A stretch of 47,500 nt of DNA. Source: Chrysomallon squamiferum. Lineage: Eukaryota > Mollusca > Gastropoda > Neomphalida > Peltospiridae. Position numbers and translations under genes: made by a program. Below are positions 1-11,424 of this stretch, in pieces; the first letter of the stretch is position 1, and each line of letters begins with the position of its first letter. The notes beneath the pieces are model-generated. The model was given only the letters and a program-made list of their open reading frames with translations. It was not told the origin of the DNA and ran no database searches. Location: positions 28,230,548 to 28,278,047 of the forward strand of contig CM022677.1 of NCBI GenBank assembly GCA_012295275.1. Reading direction: 5' to 3'.

Positions 1-524
1 AATTCCAAAAAAAAAAATAATGAAAGCAAAATTAACAAACGTGTGGATCATGAAAAGATCAGTTGTAATTGTATTTTAATCGTGAAAAGTAATTATTATT
101 TTCATTTTAAAATTGTCTTGATGATTATACAGAAATAACATAAATGTATTTTCAACGCGAAAACGAGGCGAATTCAGAATAGCCTGAAAGTATGTTACTG
201 AGTGTTATATTAAAAAAAAATAAAAAAAAAATAAATACATTTTTTTTTTTTTTTTTTTTAACTTCCAAACAAATAACGATTCACATAGTGAGACGATGTG
301 GACAGGGGATATTTCACCAACAATTCAAGACAGACAGAAGTAGAAAAAAAAATAATAATAATAATAATAATAATAAAAGAAAGAAAGAAAAATAAATAAA
401 TAAATTAGAGCTGGGAAGCACTCCATGAAAATAATCTCGTGCAAGTCCAAAATGTATGTGGGCTGATAATGTTCAACTTTTGCAAGCTGTAATAAAATAT
501 AATTGTGAATATTTCTCTTTTCAG
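1..524. other. AT-rich flank, no gene recognised
   Basis: The stretch is AT-rich with homopolymer runs (poly-A near 210-230, poly-T 241-259) and an AAT microsatellite at about 350-375. I looked for a signal-peptide exon ending in phase 1, or for another cysteine module belonging to the downstream gene, and found neither. The 5' end of that gene is therefore either upstream of the window or not recognisable here. Confidence 0.6.
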
Positions 525-551
525 CGTCTAGATACAGACCAACTTTATCAG
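525..551 (+). CDS. Candidate 27-nt mini-exon of the six-cysteine gene
   Basis: The 27 bases lie between a pyrimidine-rich acceptor (ctcttttcag) and a donor (cag/gtaaac). The length is a multiple of three, so an exon entering and leaving in phase 1 would keep the frame needed by the next exon at 768. In that phase it reads SRYRPTLS plus split codons. It has no cysteine and matches neither exon type of this gene. It could be a linker exon or a chance pair of splice-like motifs; only transcript data would decide. Confidence 0.25.
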
Positions 552-767
552 GTAAACTGTTATTTATTTATTTTTTTTACTTATTTATTTTTTTCTAAAT
601 TATGTTTACATTGAAAATATGAATAAAATATATAAATGTTTGCCAGAAACGTTTTTCTTTTTTTTTTTTGTTTGTTCAGTTTTAAGCAATTAAAATTAAT
701 CATTTCTATTGAAAAGCTAATAAAATAATACCATACTGAATTAATAATTTGTTTATTATTATTACAG

Positions 768-867
768 ACATGTTGAATGTGGTATACACAGAATGTGACA
801 GTACAGCTGTACTTTTCTGTGTAATGCTCTTGGAATCTTCAGCAGCAGACGTAAGTGAACAATGCAG
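768..867 (+). CDS. Module 1, exon A (C1-C3)
   Basis: Acceptor attacag, donor TGCAG/gtatct. Phase 1 in, phase 2 out (2+96+2 nt). It reads [10 protein letters not shown], then C2 after seven residues, then C3 after 14 more; this is tied with module 9 for the shortest C2-C3 loop. This is the first unambiguous exon of the gene in the window. The donor at 868 is chosen over an internal gtaagt at 851 because only 868 gives the conserved C3 and the right phase. Confidence 0.85.
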
Positions 868-3800
868 GTATCTTTCTCTTTCTTTCATCATTGCTATTTG
901 TTTATTATTATTATGATGATGTTGTACAAATGAATTTGATAATGGACATCTTTTTCTCAAGAACTGTCTTATATTATTTCTTCCGGGTATTTTTTGTTTT
1001 CCTTATTTGTTTTTTCTTCTTTTGTTTTCTTTATAAATATATGAATTTATTATTTATTTTAATTTTTTTTATTATATATCTCATTGGTTCATTTCATATT
1101 ATGTTTTTATTTTTATTTTATATGTTTATTTTTCTAATCTATAATATTTATTTGTTTATTTTTTGTTTATTAATTATAATTACAGAGCAGGAGAAATATA
1201 TTCACGATGTATTAGAAAAACAAACTGTACAGAAGATCCTCGAATGAAAGCTTTAATTAGCACAGTTAACAGAAGAGTGGAAACATTCAGTTGTGGTGAG
1301 TGCATTAACTGAGAGAATAAATAAACAGAAGAATAAATTAACAATAGCCAGAAAGGTTTAATTATAAAAGTATTAGGTTAACTATAATTCTATAATGTTG
1401 GATTGATCAGTTAAAGACAGTGAAATTAAAAATATGGTTAAAAAAGCAGGAATCAAATAAAGAAAAATAAACTTAGAAAATCAGTGAAAACAGTTAGAAC
1501 ATGGAAGCGTTCAATACAAAACATCATTTTATATTTAAAAAAAGAAGGAAAATCAATAAGATCATTTTACTAATATATGTTTTGCTCGTATATTTGTTAA
1601 TTCCATTAAAAAAGAATGAATGAAAGAAAGACTTCTGTTATGAAGTGATAAAATTAGAATAATATTAAGTAGCTATTATTACTGTTGATGAAAACATTAA
1701 ATTAAATAATCTGGAGGTAACAAAAACCAAGAACACTTCATTAGATAATTTATTTATATTATAACAAATTCATTTTAAATATTTTACTACTGATTTGACT
1801 GTGTTAATATTATTGTTATCTGTTTTGTTATACTAATTAATTAATATTATTTATTAAAGATTTAACTGTTTTAATATTATTATTATCTGTTTTGTCATAC
1901 TAATTAATTAATATTATTTATTAAAGGTTTAACTGTTAATATTATTATTATCTGTTTTGTTATTCTAATTAATAAATATTATTTGTTAAAGATTTAACTG
2001 TTTTAATATTATTATTATCTGTTTTGTTATACAAATTAATTAATATTATTTGTTAAAGGTTTAACTGTGTTAATATTATTATTATCTGTTTTGTTACACT
2101 AATTAATTAATAATATTTGTTAAAGGTTTAACTGTGTTAATATGATTATTATCTGTTTTGTTATACTAATTAATTAATATTATTTATTAAAGGTTTTCAT
2201 TTTTCTGAGTACACAGTGTGTAACAGAACTGGTCTTGGTTATTGTAAACTGAATTTTGAAACAGCTGTTGAAACTACAGTCACCAACAAGAGTAAAGTAG
2301 ACAAAAATCAGATTTGCAGGTAAGTTTTCCAACTTTCAAAACAGAATTCCACACATTCCAGTCCATGAACCCTCTGAAACGGTTGTACAAGAATAATAGA
2401 GAAAGAAAAATTGCTTCCTTGAACACTGTTTTAACCTGTAAAACTTCACATCAGAATAATGCTCTTTGCATATGTAATTTTAACCTATACAATTAAACTA
2501 GAACACATCACATCAGAATAATGCTCTTTGCATATGTAATTTTAACCTGTAACAGTTAAATTAGAAAACTTCACATCTGAATGATTTGATTAATGATGTT
2601 GAAAATGCAGTGGAGATGGATATAATGATGACAATTCTTACATCAGTTTATTTCATTTTTTTCATTTTGTAAAGAATACATGCATATAATTTTCAATTAT
2701 TTATTTTTGGATTCTTACAACTTTCTATACTTTTGATAGACATGGTGACAAATTCTTCAAGTGTGTTCAGACTGCAGGATGTATGGAGGTGTATAAGACT
2801 GACATGGACAAACTACATAATGGACTCAGATTAGCAGGATGTGGTGAGTTGCCTTCCATTTAACAGATTATCTTGAAATATATTTTAAAAACATTCTGTA
2901 CTTGGAATCTAAAGTAAAAGTAAAATTGAAAATGATGGTTAGATGATTTGATTTGTTGGAAAAACTATTTTTATCTTTATTAACGTCTTCATGATTCTTT
3001 TTCTTGTTACAACATATATTTCTTTCGGTTATTTACTAAACTGTGTCTACTTTGATTCTTATTTACTTAAATATTTTGAATGCTTAATTAGTTCAGTATT
3101 AGCAAAAAATCAAAAAAGAAAGAAAATAATTTAATCTAAAAACATTATCCCATGAACTTGTTTGCTTCTGTCTTGACGAACATCACACAAGAAACTACCT
3201 GCCTGTCCCCACAGAAGAGTTGTAGATGTTCTGTGTAGACACTTCAGCCGCGCCACATGAAATACAATTACTTAAACATTTACCCAGCTCTTCTCTCTTG
3301 CTTCTTCTAAGTATTTTTAATAAAATCAAGTTTCTGATGACTTTTCTTGTGATTGGAGGAAAGCAATGGTCTTTCCTATTCTGAATAAATTTTAGCAATG
3401 GGCAACTACAGAGGTTTTCAATTCTTAAAGACAAAAACAGTTTGATGCATAGAAAAGAGTTATTTCTGGACAACAGTATAATTCCTGTTGTGAAGGGAAC
3501 CAAATTTCGGGATTTGCAAAACTTTATCTGCAGTTTGCTGCTAAAGTAAAATCATTGCCAAAATATCCAGCATACGATATGGTATTTGACAACAAATATG
3601 TGTGGTTGTTTGATGCAAGGCCAAATGCCATTCAAACATTTGGTATTTTATCTGCTTCCGCCATTGATTTTTCATATTTTGGAAAGACCTACATGTTTTA
3701 TTATTCCACCATGGTGCATTAAACCATCAGAAGAAATTGCACAAACCATAGCATTTAATCATCAGTTTTTCATGGAAATCAATGAAAAACACTGTGATCC

Positions 3801-6800
3801 CTGTTTATAAGGATGCATTGCAGGATAGGTATTCTCTAGCTTCTGCTGCTTTTATTCATCAGACATAACTTTTTTCCGTGATTTTTTTTCACTGCTGAAA
3901 TTCAGGCAATTGTTAAAGCCTGGAAGAAGTTAAACATTCCACATTCAAATATATTATGTTCACATATTCACTTTCGAGCATTCCTTATTTGAGATCTGAT
4001 ATGAAAGTGTATCTTTTTGTCTAATGCCAGTAAAGACATTGTTTTTTGTTCATATCATCATATTTATTTGATTTATATATTTATCCTGAAGAAATCATTG
4101 TGTGGACACTGTCACTTTCAGATTTGGAAATAATCATTTAAATTCCATCCTGAACTTGTTTTACAGAGTTACAGAATTTTAATTTATATATATAAAGTAA
4201 TTTTGTTACAGTTACCTTTCTTGACACCCAGTATGATTTTTAGTGCTGGGGTGTTCTTAAGCATTACTTCATTCATCTAACAAGATTTTTCAGCTGCTTT
4301 GCATTTTTATTGCTGCTTACATTAACATGAGTAAACTGACTACAAAATGTTATTCATTATTATTGTGATTAACAGAATTATTGTTGTTGTTGTTGTTGTT
4401 CTTTTTAATGTGTCTTGTAATCGTTGGTGCTGCTGTTGTTGAAGATATCACTGTTCAGTATTCCAACTGTAACATTTCATCTCTGAGAACGTGTAAAATG
4501 TTATTCGATAACAAAGTTCTGCTCTCAGCAAATACTCTGTGCAGGTTCGTATTTTGTTATATGTATTATGTTCAGTATTATGTTCAGTATTATGTTCAGT
4601 ATAGTATAGCAACATAATAAAGTTAAGATTTATGGGTGTAGTAATTCAGTATAGATTAATGCAATATAGTATTGGTATAAAATAATATGCTACAGGAATA
4701 AAAAGCAAAGCTGTGTAAATTTATATTAAAATAAAATAATAATAAATGTTAATCTTTAGTATAATGTACTATAGTATGTTATAGTGTTACTGATGTATTC
4801 TATACCTCAGTGTACCACAGTATAATATATTATAGTACGCCATAGTGTCCTGTAGTACATTGTACCTCAGTATATGATATATAATGTATTATAGTATGTT
4901 TTAGTGTCCTGTAGTACATTGTACCTCAGTATACCACAGTATTATGTATTATAGTACGTCATAGTATCCTGTAGTACATTGTACCTCAGTATACCACAGT
5001 ATTATGTATTATAGTACGTCATAGTATCCTGTAGTACATTGTACCTCAGTATACCACAGTATTATGTATTATAGTACGTCATAGTATCCTGTTGTACATT
5101 GTACCTCAGTATACCACTGTTGTTATATTAAATTCAAACGATAATAATGAATATTATAACTTAATAGAGTCACATTATTATCTAGTGAGAAGAAGAAGAG
5201 AAATAAACATGGCAGTATGAAAAACTTATAAGATGACAGCTGTAATTATAATTTGAGCTTGTCCAGTCCTTACTGCAGCCTCGGTTTTGTTAAGCAGGTA
5301 TAGATTACATTTTTAAAATACGTTTCACTGCTAACATTTATTTTTTATGTCAGAGAGGCTCCAGAATTCTTCAAGTGCATAAAACACACTGGTTGTACAG
5401 ACCACACAGTTTCAAATACTGTCAGTCAGTTGTACAATCAATCTCACTGTTGTAAGTACATACATACATTCATACATTCATACATACATACATACATACT
5501 ACATACATGTATATATGTTGTCTCGTGGTTGAACGGTAACATCGTCAGTTTTCTGAGTGCGGGTGATTGGCTGCCATTTGTTCGAGTCTCGTTAGCGGCA
5601 TCTAACGTGTTTGTGACGTCGTGACTGGACTTTGTCCTCCTGTGCCAGCGCGTTATCGAATAATGTCTATGTGCAGAGTCTATTCAGACATACATAAGAC
5701 AGAAAATATTCAAAATTCTAAACTTCATATATATATATATATATATATATAAAACTAATCTATATCTAAATCTTTATGTATAGTCAGTCACACACATGTA
5801 CACACACACACACACACACACACACTGATATACGCACAGCTAACATTACATGTAACATTACAACCTGCCATTTCTCACAGTGTGTGTGTGTGAGTTGTGT
5901 TATGTGTGTGAATTGTCTGTGTGTGAGTTGTGTGTTATGTGTGTGTGTGTGAGTTGTGTGTTATGTGTGTGTGTGTGTGAGTTGTGTGTTATGTGTGTGA
6001 ATTGTGTGTGTGAGTTGTGTGTTATGATACAACACAATAACAGGTTAAGAGTTAAAAATAATTCATTTATTTAAACAAATAGCATTAATTACTTAATTTA
6101 TTGTTAGATATGAAGTCGCTTCCCGTGTCTTGGTGCAGTGAGACAGCATTTACTCAGTGTCAGAACGAATCACCTGCTGCTGCTGCTGCTGCTGTTGATA
6201 CTGTGCAAGCAGATAATGCCACAAACGTAACAGAAATGTGTGTGTAAGTAGTTTAATGTAGTAACATGATTTCATATGTAATAAATGAATTGAAACCACC
6301 GTTAATGTAACGTGATTCCACACTTTTAGTACTTGCACCTAAACCAACGTTAATGTAACGTGATTCCACACTTTTAGTACCTGCACCTAAACCAACGCTA
6401 ATGTAACGTGATTCCACACTTTTAGTACCTGCACCTAAACCAACGCTAATGTAACGTGATTTCCACTAAACCAACGTTAATGTAACGTGATTCCACACTT
6501 TTAGTATCTACACCTAAACCAACGCTAATGTAACGTGATTCCACACTTTTAGTACCTGCACCTAAACCAACGTTAATGTAACGTGATTCCACACTTTTAG
6601 TACCTTGCACCTAAACCAACGTTAATGTAACGTGATTCCACACTTTTAGTACTTGCACCTAAACCAACGCTAATGTAACGTGATTCCACACTTTTAGTAT
6701 GTGCTCTGAAATAATAGGTTAATTAAATGTGAATTCACAGATGTATTATTTAATGAAAAATCACTTTTAAAACTTTTAATAAGCTTTGAAAGATACATTT

Positions 6801-7437
6801 TTATTACATAAAATTAAACGTGTTTTTCTGAATGATGGCTGATGTTTATAAAGAAGTACATGCTAATTTTGTACAGTGATATAAAGACATACATTCAGTG
6901 TCTACATCGTTCAGGCTGCCACTATGATAAACGTGTTGAGAATATAACTAACAGTTTGAAACCAGTCATCAGTCACTTGGGATGTGGTGAGTTTAATATT
7001 TATAATATTCAAAACACTCATTCTATGAGAATATCTGTTAACAATGTTTACAGTGTTTTTATGTTTATTATTTGTGTGTGTATACTTCATGGTGCCTTGC
7101 AAGTATTTAAATGTCTCGTTATGCATTTTAAGTTTTGTATTTCTGTTTGTGTGTGTGTGAGTGAAGTTTTTCTTCTGTGTGTACATATCTATGATTGTGT
7201 TTGCATATGTGTGTGTATCTGTTTCTGTTTCTGCATGTGTGTGTGTCTGTTTCTGTTTCTGTTTCTGTTTCTGTGTGTGTGTGTGTGTCTGTTTCTGTTT
7301 CTGCATGTGTGTGTGTGTGTGTGTATGTCTGTTTCTGCATGGGTGTATCAAATGTGTGTGTGATTGTGTGTGTGTGTGTGTTCCTGTTTCTGTTTCTGCA
7401 TGTGTGTGTGTGTCTGTTTCTGCATGGGTGTATCAAA

Positions 7438-7469
<32 letters not shown>

Positions 7470-9078
7470 CCTGTTTCTGTGAGGGTCTACAAAGAAGATA
7501 AATAAATAAATAATAGTCACATATTATAGCCATATTGTGAGATATTTTAAAAATGTTTTTGATTGTGAGATTATTTCAACTAATAATATTTATTTATTTG
7601 TTGTAGATTCAAACAATCTTACCTTTTCTTGGTGTAATCAGACAGCAAGGAAGCAGTGTCAACACAGAGATCTGGATAATCTTAAAGATTCAGATGATGT
7701 TGCTATGAGAAATCCAGCAGAAATGTGTCTGTAAGTACCTTCACACCTTATTTTCTCTTCATGCTGTTTAACTATAAGCTGTAGAAGTTGTATTTCTTCT
7801 GATATCATTTTAACAAATCAGGGCTCTATGACAGTCAGTGTGGGTTTCCTCTCTCTCTGTGTGCTGCCAGCTACTCGTCTGTCAAGAAACTCACACAAAC
7901 TCCTAGAAACACATCCACATCAACACACAGGCACACAACACACACACACACACAACACACACACATCCACATCAACACACAGGCACACAACACACACACA
8001 CACAACACACACACATCCACATCAACACACATGCACACAACACACACACACACACGCACGCACCCACCCACCACACACACATAAAGATGGATGTTTATGT
8101 GAGATGTCCAGATGATTAGTCTGCAGATATATTATTTGCATACTTCAGGTTCTCATAATTATACAAACACAAACAGTTGTATCATTTTCTTAGTGTGTGA
8201 AAAGTCAGCAATATGATTTTGTATGTACAGCAGCAAGCTTAAGACAGATTTTGTTTGTCTATTTTTCTGAAAAAGAGAATTATGTTACCATAAAAACAAA
8301 AACGTCTGCATAGTGATAGGTGCTTACCTTCCTCATCTGCATATATATATATATATATATATATATTTCTTTTTTTTTTGCAGAAATTTAGAAACATTCT
8401 TTCGGTGTGTACACCATGCAGGCTGCTTCATTGACATGCATGCTGAGAATAAAAGCAATCTGTTGATTACCAGAGTCTTTGAATGTGGTGAGTTCATAGA
8501 GTTGATGATACAAAGAAATATATTGTGCTTACTTTAAATTTATGTGTTCCTTTCTCTTTTGAAGAACAAACACTAGAGTTGAACCTTTGAATTCAAGCAC
8601 ATTCACAAACATGTTCCTTGAATGCCAGGATCCTGCTAATATTAGCATCTGATCTGAGGAACTAATGAGTTTGATGAAAACAAGAAATAAAAATATTAAC
8701 ATCTGTGTTTTTGTTTAAAATTTTACCTGCCTGGGTCCTAAGATTGCAGATATATATAGGTGAATTTATGGTAATGCTTCATGCTAACAGAAAAATACAG
8801 TGAGGCGTTAATATTAGCTGCATTCAAATATCTTGTGATACTTTGTGATATCAGAATGATAGTTAAAATAAAATAAAAATATAAAATAAACTAAATATTA
8901 ATAACACTGTTATGATAATGGATTCCCAGTATGTTGATTATCGCACATATTATTGATGTTGTTGACTAGGACAACTCCAGTGTGATATAACTGAAGCAGC
9001 AGAGTGCTGGTCTCATTACACAGATCAACTGAATGCTGCAACCACACCAGCTGAGTCATGCAAGTAAGTGTGTGTGTC

Positions 9079-9120
<42 letters not shown>

Positions 9121-9296
9121 TGTTGTGTATATATATATATATATTTATGTTTATGTATATTTATACATATTTATATATATTTATTTATAAGCAGTATGCA
9201 CACAGACACACTGAATGAATTGCATACATTTGTATGAAGTGTTAGAATCTCTTTTATTTATATATTTTTATTCCTGCTTGGTTGGATGATGAGTGG

Positions 9297-9338
<42 letters not shown>

Positions 9339-9912
9339 GTATGTATGTGTGTGTGTATGTGGGTATGTGTGTGTGTGTGGGGGGTATGCGTGTCTGTGTG
9401 TGGGTGTCTGTGTGTCTGTGTGTGTGTGGGTGGGTGTCTGTGTGTGTGTGTCTGTGTGTGTGTGGTGTGTCTATGTGAGTGTGTCTGTATGTGTGCCTGG
9501 GTGGGTGGGTGTCTATGTGAGGTGTCTGTATGTGTGTGTGTGTGTGTGTCTGTGTGTGTGTGTGTGTGTGGGTGTCTATGTGTGTGTCTGTGTGTGTAGG
9601 TATGTGTGTGTGTGTGTGTGTGTGTGTGTCTGTGTGTATGTGTGTGTGTGGGTGTCTATGTGTGTGTGTGTCTGTGTGTGTGTGTAGGTATGTGTGTGTG
9701 TCTGTCTGTGTATGTGTCTGTGTGTGTGTGTCTGTGTGTGTGGGTGTCTGTGTGTGTGGGTGTGTCTGTGTGTGTGTGGGTGGGTGTCTGTGTGTAAGTG
9801 TGTGTGTGTGTGTGTGTGTGGGGTGTCTGTGTGGGTGGGTGTCTGTGGGTGTCTATATGTGTGTCTGTGTGTGTGTGTGTGTGTGGGTGTCTGTATGTGT
9901 GTCTGTGTGTGG

Positions 9913-9976
<64 letters not shown>

Positions 9977-11273
9977 CTGTGTGTCTGTGTGTCTCTGTGT
10001 GGGTGTCTGTGTGTGGGGGTTGTCTGTGTGTGTGTCTGTGTGTGTGTGGGTGGGTGGTTGTCTGTGTGAGTGTCTGTATGTGGGTGGATGTATGTGTGTG
10101 TGTGTCTGTGTGTCTCTGTATGGGTGTCTGTGTGCGTGTCTGTGTGTTGGCGTCTGTGTGTGTGTTTTGTGTGTCTGTGTGTCTCTGTGTGTGTGTGTGT
10201 GTGTCTGTGTATGTGTCTGTGTGTCTATGTGTGTGTGTGTGTGTCTGTGTTACTGTGTGTGTATGTGTGTGTATATATATGTGTGTCTGTGTATGTGTGT
10301 GTGTGGGTGTCTGTGTGTGTGTCTGTGTGGGTGTCTGTGTGTATGTGTGTGTGTGGGTGGGTGTATGTGTGTGTGTGTGGGTGTGTGGGTGTATATGTGT
10401 GTGTGGTGGGGGGGTGTGTGTGTGGGTGGGTGGGTGGGTGGGTGGGTGTATGTGTGTCTGTGTGTCTGTGTGTATGTGTGTGTGGGTGTCTGTATGTGTG
10501 TCTGTGTGTGGGTGTCTGTGTGTATGTGTGTGTGTGTGTGGGTGGGTGTATGTGTGTGTGGGTGGGTGGGTGTGTGTGTGTGTGGGTGGGTGTATGTGTG
10601 TGGGTGGGTGGGTGGGTGGATGTATGTGTGTCTGTGTGTTTTGTGGGGGTGTCTGTGTTGTGTGGGGGTGTCTGTATGTGTGTGTGTGTGTCTGTGTGTT
10701 TATGTGTTTGTATCTGTGTGTGTGTGTGTGTTGGAGTCAGTTTAGGTGTTTTGGGGTGATTCTTTATTACTTTTTATTGTTATTGTGTGTTGTTATTTTT
10801 GGTTATATAAATATTTGTTACTCCTTCGTAACTACTGAATTAACTGGACTATTAATAAAATGTTAGACAAATTTCTAAATTGATTTTTATTAGGCTAGAC
10901 AACTTCGTAGATGAAAATATCTATGAAAAATATAAAATAGCAGAAACAAATTATTATCGTTTTTCAGATGTAGCAGAAAATTCCTTAAATGCACAAAGAT
11001 TTCTGGTTGTAGTAATGTTCCACATTTTCAGCAAAAAGTTAATCAAATTAAAGATGTGTTAAAAAAGAATTGCAGTAAGTATCTTTCAAGTGAAACTTCA
11101 AAAATTAAAAGTATTGATTTTAACTAGAATTACAGTAATTTCCTATTTAAAAAAATGTCACACACACATGACAACTGATATAAATAATCCAAGTATGATA
11201 ATTTCTGTCTACATATTTTACACAGCTTTTGGTTTTTACTGACTGCTCATTAACATGATCCTTATTATTATGT

Positions 11274-11356
<83 letters not shown>

Positions 11357-11387
11357 GTTACTATTATTGTTATTATTATTGTTATTG

Positions 11388-11424
<37 letters not shown>

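Noticed and set aside
192-395. 67-codon frame near the window start as first exon
   Set aside because: It is made of Lys/Phe/Asn homopolymers from simple repeats and has no donor in the needed phase.
3586-3810. Independent 74-codon gene
   Set aside because: It is a frame-shifted piece of the LINE remnant.
5519-5590. Functional tRNA gene
   Set aside because: A and B boxes are present but the T stem and acceptor do not pair well; a SINE or tRNA relic fits better.
9286-10866. Overlapping Cys/Val-rich open frames up to 390 codons
   Set aside because: They are translations of a TG-rich repeat; several frames are open at once, with no splice or start context.
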